Below are positions 33,118 to 43,503 of a DNA stretch of 64,000 nt, piece after piece (the stretch's first letter is position 1; each line of letters opens with the position of its first letter). Both the position numbers and the translations under genes were made by a program. The notes beneath the pieces are model-generated. The model had not been told where the DNA came from. It ran no database searches and was given only the letters and a program-made list of their open reading frames with translations. This DNA comes from Chryseobacterium gwangjuense. Lineage in GTDB: Bacteria > Bacteroidota > Bacteroidia > Flavobacteriales > Weeksellaceae. Location: NCBI RefSeq assembly GCF_021311115.1, contig NZ_JAJTNP010000003.1:401483-465482 (forward strand), given 5' to 3'.

Positions 33118-35553
33118 TTATCCGTTTCCAATTCTTTGCTTCAAATCATCTGCACCGCCAGTTTTTCTAGGCTGTCCCGATTTTCCTGTCCCGAAATTAT
33201 AGGTGTAGGAAAGCGTAACAACTCGGGTATCCCGTCTTACAATAAAATTTTCTACATAGCTGTTATAAATGTTTTTGGCTTCAGGATTGCTTGTCAAGAA
33301 AATATCACTGAAAGAAAACTTAAGGGTACTGTTATTTTTAAATTTCTTCTGAGCACCGATATTTACAGACCACATCGGTTTCAGGAACATATAGGCATAG
33401 ACTTCTTTTGCTTTATAATTTCCGTTTAATTCAGCAGTAAATCCGTTTCCTAGTTTGAAAGAATTATTACTGTTGAGATCAAAAGTGAAATTCCCCTGAT
33501 TTTTAATAGAAGTATCAGCAATATTACCAGTGTAACTTCCGTAATAGAAATTGGCACTGTTGTTCATATCCCACCATTTGGCAACTTTTACCGGAGCAAT
33601 CAGATTCAGACCGAAATAGGAGGCTGAACTTAGGTTTTCATTGGCTTGAACGACAACGATATTTCCGTTTTCAACAGTTGGTTTTAAAACATCGGTAATA
33701 TTATTTTTTGTTTTGCTATAACTCAACGTTGCAAAATATTTGTTGCTCAAACTGTAGGTAAACTCATAATTCATTGTGGTTTGCGGGTTCAGATCAGGGT
33801 TTCCTGCCTGATACGTTGTAAGATCCAGATAAAATTTAAAAGGATTAAGCTGTTTGTAAGTCGGTCTTGTAATTCTTCGGCTGAAATTAAGCTCAACTGT
33901 ATTTTTATTATTCAGATCATAAGAGAAAACGGCGCTTGGGAATAATTGAGTGTAATTCTTTTTATTGATTTGATTCGTGGTTATTTGATTTCCCGTAACA
34001 TTGGTATTCTCTACTCTTAACCCGAAATTCACTTTGAATTTTTCCCAGTTTTTAATTAAATTTCCATACACTGCATTAATATTTTCTTCATAAATAAAAT
34101 GATTGGTCTTAGAATGATCAAGTTCTAAATTTCCAGAGCTCGCATTAAAAAATTGAAGATCATTGTCTGCTTTTACAAAACTTGTTTTGATTCCTGCTTC
34201 TAATTTCCAGTTCTTTTTGAAAGCTTTGGTAAGATCGGATTTCAGTGAATAAATATTGAGATTTCCGCCCAAATCTCCCTTTAAATTATAAGGATTGGGT
34301 GCAGATATAGTGGAAGGCAACAGATTTCCATCGACATCAAAATTTCTGGTAACAAAATTCTGCAAAGAAGCGTTTGAATAATTGATATAATCCAAATCTG
34401 TTGTCAGTTCCGAACCTAATGAATCGATGGTAAGTTTATGATTAAGGTTCAATGCAATATTTTTCCAATGATCCCGGTTATTACTAGTTGTATTGGAACT
34501 TCCTGCAGGCTGATAATTATGATCCAAAATAGAAGTATTGTTATTACTGGTCGGATCAAATCTGTTGCTGATAAGTCCTACTGAAAATCCGAGAACATTC
34601 TTATTGTTCATGTAATAATCCATCCCGACTTTGGCGATATGATTTCGAAAATTCATTTTAAGGAAGTTATCCTGAATGTAGGCCTGCTTAAAATTTCCAT
34701 TTTCATAAAAACTTCTGTCGAGAAGTAATTTATTATAGAATTCTCGATATGCAAAGCTATAATTCGCAAAAAGATTCACTTTTTTATTTCTGTGATTGAT
34801 GCTGAGACTATTGTTGTTTTTAATATATTTTCCTGTTCCCAAAGCTGTTGAAATACTTCCGTTCGTTCCTTTTCTCTGGTCTTTTTTCAGTTTAATATTA
34901 ATGATCGAAGTTCCGGCTGCATCATATTTTGAAGAAGGATTGGTGATAAATTCTACTTTTTCAACACTGGCAGAAGGAATTCCACGAAGGTAGTTAGCAA
35001 GATCGGTTCCGTTCATCGGCGTATTTTTTCCGTCGATCTGTACCAATAGATTTCCTTTTCCTCGAAGACTGATGTTGTCATTATTGTCAATTTTCACGCC
35101 CGGAGCCTTTTCTAAGACTTCAAAAGCAGAATTTCCGGTACTTACAATGCTGTTTTCAACATTCAGGATCATTTTACCGTCCTGTCTTTCGATATAAGGT
35201 TTTGCTTTGGTAATTACCACGCCTTCAATTACTTTTTCGTTTAATGAAATGGAAGGCAATGTTGTATTTTCTGTTACGGCAATATTTTCAGACGCATATG
35301 TTTCTGCGCCGTTTCGGTTGATTTTTAAGGAATAATTTCCTGAAGCTAAATCATTAAAACTGAAGTTTCCTTTAGAATCGGCAATTTCAGTTTTTACCAG
35401 TTTGTTCTCGGAATTGAACAAATTAATTTCCATCTGATTTGCTTTATCCGAATCAATTTTTCCTGATAAAGATAAATTCTGTATCGTCTGTGCTTTCAGC
35501 AAACTAAAGGCTGAGAGAAGCCAAAAGAAAACGAATAAAAATATTCTGGTCAT
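33118..35553 (-). CDS. TonB-dependent outer-membrane receptor
   Basis: An 811-residue protein with a signal peptide, an N-terminal carboxypeptidase-regulatory-like beta domain (about 25-110), a TonB plug (about 120-220, including GKGNLLVQIDGKNTPMNG) and a large barrel (OMP_b-brl_3 type) ending in the basic tail after VVTLSYTYNFG. Such receptors import chelated metals, peptides or other ligands using TonB energy. It is encoded 5 nt after a MarR gene, which probably controls it in response to a small ligand. Substrate unknown. Confidence 0.9.
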   Translation of the reverse strand: MTRIFLFVFFWLLSAFSLLKAQTIQNLSLSGKIDSDKANQMEINLFNSENKLVKTEIADSKGNFSFNDLASGNYSLKINRNGAETYASENIAVTENTTLPSISLNEKVIEGVVITKAKPYIERQDGKMILNVENSIVSTGNSAFEVLEKAPGVKIDNNDNISLRGKGNLLVQIDGKNTPMNGTDLANYLRGIPSASVEKVEFITNPSSKYDAAGTSIINIKLKKDQRKGTNGSISTALGTGKYIKNNNSLSINHRNKKVNLFANYSFAYREFYNKLLLDRSFYENGNFKQAYIQDNFLKMNFRNHIAKVGMDYYMNNKNVLGFSVGLISNRFDPTSNNNTSILDHNYQPAGSSNTTSNNRDHWKNIALNLNHKLTIDSLGSELTTDLDYINYSNASLQNFVTRNFDVDGNLLPSTISAPNPYNLKGDLGGNLNIYSLKSDLTKAFKKNWKLEAGIKTSFVKADNDLQFFNASSGNLELDHSKTNHFIYEENINAVYGNLIKNWEKFKVNFGLRVENTNVTGNQITTNQINKKNYTQLFPSAVFSYDLNNKNTVELNFSRRITRPTYKQLNPFKFYLDLTTYQAGNPDLNPQTTMNYEFTYSLSNKYFATLSYSKTKNNITDVLKPTVENGNIVVVQANENLSSASYFGLNLIAPVKVAKWWDMNNSANFYYGSYTGNIADTSIKNQGNFTFDLNSNNSFKLGNGFTAELNGNYKAKEVYAYMFLKPMWSVNIGAQKKFKNNSTLKFSFSDIFLTSNPEAKNIYNSYVENFIVRRDTRVVTLSYTYNFGTGKSGQPRKTGGADDLKQRIGNG

Positions 35554-35558
35554 TGTGT

Positions 35559-35999
35559 TTATTTTTTAGAGGTTAGACAATTTTTTGATATTTTGAGTAA
35601 TGCAGCGTTCATGATTTCAAGTTCTTCCTTAGAAACACCCTCCAAAGCAGTCTTTCTGTTGTTTTCCACTAAATTCTGTACTTTTTGGATGATTTTTTTG
35701 CCGGACTTTGTGATTTCAAGATTGGTCTTTCTGCGGTCATCCGGATTTGAATTTCGAATGATATATTCAGATTTTACTAGCAGTTCAATAATTCTTGTCA
35801 CAGAAGCATTATCCTTGAAAACAAGATCTCCGATTTCATTTTGTGTAATTCCCGGATTTTCCAATATCGCTTTAATAATCAGCCATTGATCGATGGTTAT
35901 ATTGAATCCATTCTCTTTTAATTGTCTTTGAGCATAGTTTCTGTATGATCGGATGGCTTTATCGATGTTATAAAATATGATTGAATCTAATTTTTCCAT
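35559..35999 (-). CDS. MarR-family transcriptional regulator
   Basis: A 146-residue winged-helix protein with the MarR core: TIDQWLIIKAILENPGITQ, the recognition helix region GDLVFKDNASVTRIIELLVK, and the wing with DRRKTNLEITKSGKK. It is the first gene of the operon with the TonB receptor, so it is a likely autoregulator. A 14-bp palindrome lies 36 bp upstream of its start codon. The ligand is not deducible. Confidence 0.93.
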   Translation of the reverse strand: MEKLDSIIFYNIDKAIRSYRNYAQRQLKENGFNITIDQWLIIKAILENPGITQNEIGDLVFKDNASVTRIIELLVKSEYIIRNSNPDDRRKTNLEITKSGKKIIQKVQNLVENNRKTALEGVSKEELEIMNAALLKISKNCLTSKK

Positions 36000-36034
36000 T
36001 AGTTATAATTTTAAATAAAAATGACTTATCAATT

Positions 36035-36048
36035 ATTGATATATCAAT
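36035..36048. promoter_or_regulatory. Palindrome ATTGATATATCAAT, likely MarR operator
   Basis: A perfect 14-bp palindrome upstream of the marR-like gene, with an additional TATCAAT half-site next to it (36027-36033). MarR dimers typically bind AT-rich palindromes of this size. Confidence 0.55.
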
Positions 36049-36140
36049 TAATTTGTTGTGTGAAATTTTGTTTTGTTACAATGGAGCAATAAATTTTTTA
36101 GATTAAAATAAAAACCACCGTATACACGATGGTTTTAAAC

Positions 36141-39100
36141 TTATATAGAGGTAAATAATTGATTGATTTTCTTTTTGATCTGTTCATTCGGAGCGACTCT
36201 GTAAAACTCTTTGAGAAGATCAAGAGTAGTAGGTTTTTTAGGATACGTATTGTGTTGAAGGAAGTTTTTCAAGGCTAGATTAACTTTTCCTTCCCCGATC
36301 AGTTCACTGAGTTGTACCATAGCAATAGGACCTTTGGAATAAGAAATATGGGTGTTATTTCCGGTTACTTTATAGAGGGGTTCGTTTTCAGACAACCCTT
36401 TTTCATTATCATAGATTTGCTGATGAACCTTTATTCGTTCCATCATTTTTTCTTTACCGTGCATTTTTTTGTAAAGCATCATTTCCGTGTACATGGCAAG
36501 AGTTTCCGTGAGCATAGGAAAGCCTTCCCGGTCATCCGGATTGATCTGGCTGTTTCCCCACCAAAGGTGAGAGAGTTCATGTCCTGCAAGCTCATTAATG
36601 ACGTCCTGCTTCTTATCTGCATGAATGTTCGCATGGAAAACCATATCTTCAGGCATAAAAATAGCAGAAGGATAAGCTGTTGCTGCAAAACCTCTGGTAA
36701 ATGAAGAAATTTCTGCAAAATTGATGGTTTTAAAAGGATAGTTTCCAAAATTTTCGGTACAATAATCTAATGTTATTTGAGTATTTTTGATGAGATGGGT
36801 TACATTTTCCTCATGTTTTTCATGGTAGAATACATTGATCTTGATACCTTTATAATTGACACTTTTCTGCTTATATTTTGCCGAAGAAAGAGCGAAACGG
36901 AAAGGAATGTTTTTCGATTCATATTGAAAAAATCGTCTTTCTCCTCTTATTGACTGAGCCATAAGATCTCCAGTTCCAATAACCTCTTGATCTTTTTCCG
37001 TAGAGATGATCATGTTTAAATTGATGAAATCTTTATTGAAAACTTCCGGAGCTTCTAATTTTTTTACAGTTCGTGCTTTTCCAAGTTTATATTCATCCCT
37101 TTTCTTCTGATCCTCAATTTCATAATCTTTTTGGTATCCAATCGTAGGATAATATCTGCTGATCCTCATGAAAGAACCGTTTTCTACAATCGCATTAAAT
37201 GATTCATGTCCGTTTACAGCAAACCATTGATAGGATATTTTAAAATCAAGGTGGGTGGTTTCATGGGGTTGCAATGGCTGCTTTAAATGAATCTCAGTAG
37301 TGTTTTGATCAATTTTCTTTGTTTCAGACGCAGTTTGAAGGATTGCAGATTCTATTTTCAAATCCGGATGAAAATTGATAAGAATCTTGTCAATAGCTTT
37401 ATCAGTTTGATTGGCCAAGGTATATTTTCCTTTAATTTCATAAGACCTTTGAGATGGATATAGGTCAATTTGTGTCGTAACATCGGTAATGACAGGTTGT
37501 GGTAGGTTTTCGTACCAACGGAACTGTTGTTCATAATGAACCGCATTTAAAATGAGTTTGTCATCATTTTTAGGTGAATATCCTTTCATAAATTGATTTC
37601 CTGCCAAACATCCGATAATAAGTATACAAACACTGAAGAAAGCTTTTTTTAGGTTCCATTTCTTAGTTGTAAGCCATTCATTTATCATCCACAAAAGAAG
37701 AATGATTCCGAATCCGAATAAAAGTCTTTCTGCAAAAGCTGTGGAGTAAATTCCATATCCGTTAAATTCACTGTAAGTTCCTTTAAAATCTGAGAATATT
37801 CTCAAAAGCGGATAAGAAATGATTTTTTTTGTAATGGGTGTTGCCATCATAATCAGCGCTACAACGGAAATGCCCAAAGCAACAAACCTGTTCCTGATAG
37901 TATCGTTGATAAGCAAAACAAAACCGGAAAAAAGAATGAGCGGTAAAGTATTGAAAAGAGTAGTTCCTAAATAAGCGTTCCAATCAATATGGAAATAACC
38001 GTAACCCAATTGAAAAACTAATCCTTCCAAAATCAATATTACGGTAAAAAAGAACAGTAAAATACTGATAGATAAGAAATGACCTCTCAATTTATTTTTA
38101 TGAAAATAAGTGCTTTTTTCAATCAGTGAAAATCCTGAAGTATTGCTTCGCCAATACAGATCATTGATGAAGTAAGTGACAATCAGTAAGCCCAACAAAT
38201 GAAAATTTTCGGAAATCGTAGTGGCCATCAAACCGGAGCTGGCGTATTTCTGCGGAAGCCGGATTCCTTTTTCAATTTCAGCGTACATCTCCATTCCGAC
38301 AAAAAATAACAATAAGATGGAAACGGCGATCATGATAATCCCTTTAAAAAGATAAATGAGATCGATTTTGGCAAAAGATAATACAGATTGTAAAGACGAA
38401 ACCACTCTGAAATTTGGGCTTACAACAGTATATGCTTTTGAATTGATCTTTGAAAATAGAGCATTGATCTCTGCTTTTCCTTTCTTTTTACCGGAAAATC
38501 CTGAAAATGAAAAAAGGATATAGGAGAGCAATAAAAACACCACCGAAATGATCAGGAAAATGCTTCTGTTTACTAACAAATAGGAAGACAAGGGAATAAT
38601 CGATTCATTTTTCTCAGAAACAGAAAGACTTCTTCCTTCAAAAAAATAGGCAGATAAGCCAAAAGGATCAATGAATGCAGATATCTGCTGCGATTCTAAT
38701 GATTGAGGAACACTTCCCGCCATAAAAGGGGAGTTGGAAAACAGCAAAACAACCATATAGAAGACGTAAAGCAGTAATCCGCCAATCACAACCAGGAGCT
38801 TCTTCTTCGTAGTCAATGAAATGAAAAACAAAAAACTACAGACCAAAAGACAATTGATGCATCCAAAGATTAAAAGCGGAAATAGATAATACCAAAGGTT
38901 AAAATAAGGTTGTATCTCACTTCCGGTACGCATATTCTGTCCGATCATAAAGCCGGTCATTAAGAACGTAAAGCTTAAGAATGTCATTAAAAAGAAAGGG
39001 AAAAATCTTCCACATACATAATTCCATTTTGAAAACGGAAGGGAAAACAAGATGGTGTCAAATTTTGAATCCTGGTCTTTAAAAAGTTGCTGACTGGCAA

Positions 39101-39308
39101 AAATAGTAGCAAATAATATAACGGATAAGCTCAACATCCCGGTCATAAAACCAATGGTATAAGGAGAGTTCAAATAGATGCCTTCTCCAATACTGAGGTT
39201 GAAATTATTTCCGCAAAATATTCCGATTCCGATCAGAATTAAGGAAATAAGATAAGTGAGCCAATGCTTTGTAGTGCGTTGGATTTCGAATAAAAATAAG
39301 GCATTCAT
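36141..39308 (-). CDS. ABC permease fused to an M1-family metallopeptidase
   Basis: A 1055-residue protein. The N-terminal 560 residues hold about a dozen transmembrane helices like two ABC-2 permease units. The C-terminal part (about 600-1055) is a periplasmic M1 aminopeptidase-type domain with the zinc motif HELSHLWWG (near 910) and a third Glu ligand in TETLAMYTE. The partner ATPase gene ends 2 nt upstream. Similar fusions occur in Bacteroidota; the exporter may process or export peptides, but the substrate is unknown. Confidence 0.9.
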   Translation of the reverse strand: MNALFLFEIQRTTKHWLTYLISLILIGIGIFCGNNFNLSIGEGIYLNSPYTIGFMTGMLSLSVILFATIFASQQLFKDQDSKFDTILFSLPFSKWNYVCGRFFPFFLMTFLSFTFLMTGFMIGQNMRTGSEIQPYFNLWYYLFPLLIFGCINCLLVCSFLFFISLTTKKKLLVVIGGLLLYVFYMVVLLFSNSPFMAGSVPQSLESQQISAFIDPFGLSAYFFEGRSLSVSEKNESIIPLSSYLLVNRSIFLIISVVFLLLSYILFSFSGFSGKKKGKAEINALFSKINSKAYTVVSPNFRVVSSLQSVLSFAKIDLIYLFKGIIMIAVSILLLFFVGMEMYAEIEKGIRLPQKYASSGLMATTISENFHLLGLLIVTYFINDLYWRSNTSGFSLIEKSTYFHKNKLRGHFLSISILLFFFTVILILEGLVFQLGYGYFHIDWNAYLGTTLFNTLPLILFSGFVLLINDTIRNRFVALGISVVALIMMATPITKKIISYPLLRIFSDFKGTYSEFNGYGIYSTAFAERLLFGFGIILLLWMINEWLTTKKWNLKKAFFSVCILIIGCLAGNQFMKGYSPKNDDKLILNAVHYEQQFRWYENLPQPVITDVTTQIDLYPSQRSYEIKGKYTLANQTDKAIDKILINFHPDLKIESAILQTASETKKIDQNTTEIHLKQPLQPHETTHLDFKISYQWFAVNGHESFNAIVENGSFMRISRYYPTIGYQKDYEIEDQKKRDEYKLGKARTVKKLEAPEVFNKDFINLNMIISTEKDQEVIGTGDLMAQSIRGERRFFQYESKNIPFRFALSSAKYKQKSVNYKGIKINVFYHEKHEENVTHLIKNTQITLDYCTENFGNYPFKTINFAEISSFTRGFAATAYPSAIFMPEDMVFHANIHADKKQDVINELAGHELSHLWWGNSQINPDDREGFPMLTETLAMYTEMMLYKKMHGKEKMMERIKVHQQIYDNEKGLSENEPLYKVTGNNTHISYSKGPIAMVQLSELIGEGKVNLALKNFLQHNTYPKKPTTLDLLKEFYRVAPNEQIKKKINQLFTSI

Positions 39309-39310
39309 GA

Positions 39311-40183
39311 TTAGATGTTTTGAGTGAGAGAATGGAAGTAAACGTGCTCCAATAAAGGATTTACTGGTAGGAAATCTTTTGGTTTCTCGTTGGAGAATGT
39401 CGTAATGTATAATTCCCTTTCAATCAATTGCTGACTGATAATTTGATAAGCTGACTGATAATGATCCAATTCATTTTTTTCAATGGATTTTGACCATATT
39501 TTCTGATCCAGTTCTGCGATCAGATCATTGGGGTTTCCTTTTTTCAGTAGCTTTCCTTTATTCATAATCGCCATTTGTGAACACAGATTGCGGACATCTT
39601 CCACGAGATGCGTGGAAAGAATTACAATAACTTCTTTACTGATGTCATTCAACAAAGAATTGAAGCGGTTACGTTCTTCGGGATCAAGACCAGCTGTAGG
39701 TTCATCGACGATAATAATCTTCGGATTACCCAATAAAGCTTGTGCAACTCCAAATCGTTGTCTCATTCCTCCGGAAAACGTATGGACTTCTTTATTTCTG
39801 AAATCAGACAGATTTACTTTTTCAAGCAAGTTTATGATCTGATTTTTGCGTTCGGTACTGTTTTTAATGCCTTTTAAAATCGCGATATGTTCTAATAGAT
39901 CATAAGCGGAAATTTTAGGATATACACCAAAATCTTGAGGCAAAAAGCCTAAATTTTGTTTTATATAATCAGGGTTTTCAGCAATATCGACTCCATTGAA
40001 GATTATATTTCCTGAAGTGGGTTTCTGAAGTCCGACGATGGTTTTCATTAAAGAAGATTTTCCGGCTCCGTTGGGACCTAAAAGTCCGAACATTCCGTTT
40101 CCGATTTCCAGGGAAATGTTTTGAATAGCCTGAAACCCATTTTTATAGGTGAGACTGAGATTGTTGATAGATAAAGTATTCAT
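39311..40183 (-). CDS. ABC transporter ATP-binding protein
   Basis: A 290-residue ATPase subunit with Walker A GLLGPNGAGKSSLM, signature HTFSGGMRQR, Walker B IIIVDEPTAGLDPEER and the switch His in ILSTHLVEDV. The ATG at 40183 begins the domain (MNTLSINNLSLTYKNG); the ATG 14 codons upstream would add an atypical tail. It forms an operon with the permease/M1 peptidase gene 2 nt downstream and resembles ATPases of the CcmA/NatA export group. Confidence 0.94.
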   Translation of the reverse strand: MNTLSINNLSLTYKNGFQAIQNISLEIGNGMFGLLGPNGAGKSSLMKTIVGLQKPTSGNIIFNGVDIAENPDYIKQNLGFLPQDFGVYPKISAYDLLEHIAILKGIKNSTERKNQIINLLEKVNLSDFRNKEVHTFSGGMRQRFGVAQALLGNPKIIIVDEPTAGLDPEERNRFNSLLNDISKEVIVILSTHLVEDVRNLCSQMAIMNKGKLLKKGNPNDLIAELDQKIWSKSIEKNELDHYQSAYQIISQQLIERELYITTFSNEKPKDFLPVNPLLEHVYFHSLTQNI

Positions 40184-40375
40184 ATTGTTGGGTTTGGATA
40201 ATAGAAGGACAGGCAATGCTTCCATTGCTTTTTTAAAATAATATGTTTAAGATTTTATACTGAAAGGTGTAATGTAACCACAAAAGTCACAAAAGCTATT
40301 ATTAAAAGACTAGAGTTTTAATTTCAAAAAGTTCACATAAGATGATCAAAATAATCGAGGATTCTTGATTACTTA

Positions 40376-40582
40376 TCATTCATCTCTAAATTCTAAAATG
40401 TCTCCCGGTTGACATTCCAGTATCTTGCAGATGGCTTCCAATGTATCAAAACGGACTCCCTTGGCTTTTCCTGTTTTCAGGATGGAGAGATTAACGGGTG
40501 TAATTCCCAGTTTTTCTGCCAATTCTTTACTCTGCATTTTACGCTTGGCAAGCATCACATCTAAGTTGACTATAATTGGCAT
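40376..40582 (-). CDS. Xre-family regulator (YozG-like)
   Basis: A 68-residue Cro/C1 HTH protein: VNLDVMLAKRKMQSKELAEKLG followed by TPVNLSILKTGKAKGVRF, split here as VMLAKRKMQSKELAEKLG and NLSILKTGKAKGVRF, and ending CQPGDILEF. The ATG at 40582 is 1 nt after the stop of the DUF2975 gene; an upstream start would overlap it. The DUF2975 plus YozG-type regulator pair recurs in many bacteria, the regulator probably controlling its own operon. Confidence 0.92.
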   Translation of the reverse strand: MPIIVNLDVMLAKRKMQSKELAEKLGITPVNLSILKTGKAKGVRFDTLEAICKILECQPGDILEFRDE

Positions 40583-40583
40583 T

Positions 40584-41099
40584 TTATATAAATAAATCTT
40601 GTTCGTTTTGCAAATGTAATCCTTGCTTAAAAATATTCGCAAGAAATAAACAGAAAATTCCCAGCATGAGATGGATAAAAACCAATCCCCAGATTATACT
40701 TTCCACTTCTACGAAGAAGTTCGCGATCACTACCAGAGGTAATGGAAAAAAGATATTATAAACATAAAATCTTTTCAGGTGTATAATATTTTCCTTTGTG
40801 AATAATTTTGGTTGGAAGAAGACCTTAAAAACTTTAGCAGAAAACCAAAAGAATATTCCGTACGATATTAAAACCAAAAGAAAGGAGAATAAGATGTACG
40901 GATAGTTGTTTTCAATGTTCAAAAAAGGTTTTTCGGTAAAAGGGTAGTTGATATGAAAGTATACATTTTCCTTATAAGGGGTAATGCTAAATCCGGTTAC
41001 GAGACAAAGAATTGAATAAACCGCAGTCAGCAAATAGCCGATTGCCAGTACAAAGCAAATGTAGTAGAGAATTTGTGAAATAATTTTTGTCTGGTTCAT
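40584..41099 (-). CDS. DUF2975 membrane protein
   Basis: A 171-residue integral membrane protein with four predicted transmembrane helices (ILYYICFVLAIGYLLTAVYS, YILFSFLLVLISYGIFFWFS, IFFPLPLVVIANFFV, IWGLVFIHLMLGIFCLFLA). DUF2975 proteins are of unknown function and are almost always encoded next to a YozG-like Xre regulator, as here. The two genes are separated by 1 nt and share one promoter. Confidence 0.9.
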   Translation of the reverse strand: MNQTKIISQILYYICFVLAIGYLLTAVYSILCLVTGFSITPYKENVYFHINYPFTEKPFLNIENNYPYILFSFLLVLISYGIFFWFSAKVFKVFFQPKLFTKENIIHLKRFYVYNIFFPLPLVVIANFFVEVESIIWGLVFIHLMLGIFCLFLANIFKQGLHLQNEQDLFI

Positions 41100-41104
41100 G
41101 ACTT

Positions 41105-41151
41105 GATAATTAATAGATAATGCAAATGTATAATTAATTATCGTAAAACAA
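41105..41151 (-). promoter_or_regulatory. Promoter and operator of the DUF2975/Xre operon
   Basis: On the minus strand TTG (41151-41149) and TACATTTG (41130-41123) are 18 nt apart. The -7 box is enclosed by a perfect 10-bp inverted repeat, GATAATTAAT (41105-41114) and ATTAATTATC (41133-41142), a good candidate for the Xre operator and autoregulation. Confidence 0.6.
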
Positions 41152-41264
41152 TAAGTAATTTAAATAAAATTTTATTTCTGAATTTTTAATTAAGTATTAA
41201 AATAGGGAAAAACTTAATATAGATGGCAGTTTTTAATTAACTTAGAAATATAAAATTTTTGATC

Positions 41265-41606
41265 ATGGCATATCATATTGAACTTGCAAACAGAGTTCGT
41301 GAACGGCTTTCCGAAATTTCCGATCTTGAAATTGTTGAGAAAAAAATGTTCAGTGGGTTATCTTTTCTGGTGAATGGGAAAATGTGTATCAATGTGAGTC
41401 ACGACAATCTGATGTGTCGTTATGATCCTGATCTGGAAGATGAAGTTGCAGAGAGAAAGGGATTTCTGCCGATGATGATGAAAGGGAAACAGCTTAAAGG
41501 ATATTGCTATGTAGAACCTCAAGGTTTTCAAAAACCCGAAGATTTTGAATATTGGATAAAAATATGTTTGGACTATAATCCGATGGCTAAAGTTTCAAAG
41601 TCTTGA
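41265..41606 (+). CDS. TfoX/Sxy N-terminal-domain protein
   Basis: A 113-residue stand-alone TfoX_N domain: ELANRVRERLSEI, VEKKMFSGLSFLVNGKMCI and a C-terminal KGYCYVEPQGF. The ATG at 41265 is preferred over a TTG two codons earlier. In gammaproteobacteria Sxy/TfoX regulates competence, but single-domain versions in Bacteroidota have no established role. Confidence 0.85.
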   Translation: MAYHIELANRVRERLSEISDLEIVEKKMFSGLSFLVNGKMCINVSHDNLMCRYDPDLEDEVAERKGFLPMMMKGKQLKGYCYVEPQGFQKPEDFEYWIKICLDYNPMAKVSKS

Positions 41607-41631
41607 ATTTCTGTTTCAAGACAAAAGAAAA
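41604..41631 (+). repeat. 28-bp repeat left of the cob cluster
   Basis: TGAATTT-C-TGTTTCAAGA and following bases recur with one change at 44184-44211, right of cobC. Internally TTTGT and ACAAA can pair. The two copies bracket cobT-cobS-cobC in direct orientation. Confidence 0.65.
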
Positions 41632-41682
41632 TTAAATACCCGTTTAATACTCGGAATTTAGTAATTTGCACCCATCATTTAA

Positions 41683-42720
<1,038 letters not shown>

Positions 42721-43503
42721 ATGAAAGCTCTAAAGAATGAACTGATTTACTTTGCAACAGCTTTGATGTTTTTCACCCGGATTCCTGTTCCGTTCAAAGT
42801 TCCGTATTCTAGTGAGATTATGAACAGATCCCAAAAATATTTTTCTTGGGTTGGATTATTGGTTGGGGTAATCAATGCTGTTGTTTTCTATCTTCCCTTT
42901 CAACTTTTTAACCTTGAAATAGCGATTGTTTTGATGATGGTTTCAAGTGTTTTGCTGACCGGAGCGTTTCATGAAGATGGTTTTACGGATGTTTGCGATA
43001 GTTTCGGAGGTGGTTATGGTAAAGAGAAAATTATGACTATCATGAAAGACAGCCGCGTTGGAGCTTATGGCGCAATTGGAATCATTTTGTTATTTGCCTT
43101 AAAATTTTTCAGCATTAAAGAATTAGGAAATATTGATGTAACGAAAACTTTAGCCATCATTATTTTTGCTCATACATCAAGCCGCTTTATTTCAGGAACT
43201 ATGATTTACACGCATCAATATGTTACAGATATTGATGTAAGCAAATCTAAACCATTGGCGAATAAACCTTTGGATGGAAAGTCTTTATTCATAAGTTTTT
43301 TAGCTGTTCTTATTGCATTTTCACTGCTTCCGGATTGGCGATTAATCCTGGCTTTTATATTAGCTTATATCGGGAAAGTCTATTTGGGATGGTATTTCAA
43401 GAAACATATCGGAGGCTATACTGGTGATTGTTTGGGAACGGTTCAGCAGGTTTGTGAGGTGTTATTCTATTTAGGAACAATCATCGTATGGAAATTCATC
43501 TAA
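42721..43503 (+). CDS. cobS: Adenosylcobinamide-GDP ribazoletransferase
   Basis: A 260-residue integral membrane enzyme with ALMFFTRIPVP, GAFHEDGFTDVCDSFGGG (the Mg2+/substrate motif), KDSRVGAYGAIG and the C-terminal GGYTGDCLGTVQQVCEV. It joins adenosylcobinamide-GDP to alpha-ribazole in the last step of nucleotide-loop assembly. The gene abuts cobT and overlaps cobC by 16 nt. Confidence 0.96.
   Translation: MKALKNELIYFATALMFFTRIPVPFKVPYSSEIMNRSQKYFSWVGLLVGVINAVVFYLPFQLFNLEIAIVLMMVSSVLLTGAFHEDGFTDVCDSFGGGYGKEKIMTIMKDSRVGAYGAIGIILLFALKFFSIKELGNIDVTKTLAIIIFAHTSSRFISGTMIYTHQYVTDIDVSKSKPLANKPLDGKSLFISFLAVLIAFSLLPDWRLILAFILAYIGKVYLGWYFKKHIGGYTGDCLGTVQQVCEVLFYLGTIIVWKFI

Noticed and set aside
36312..36704. 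Long antisense frames inside the M1/permease, RtcB and PNPase genes
   Set aside because: These are mirror frames of well-identified proteins with low-complexity translations and no promoter or homology.
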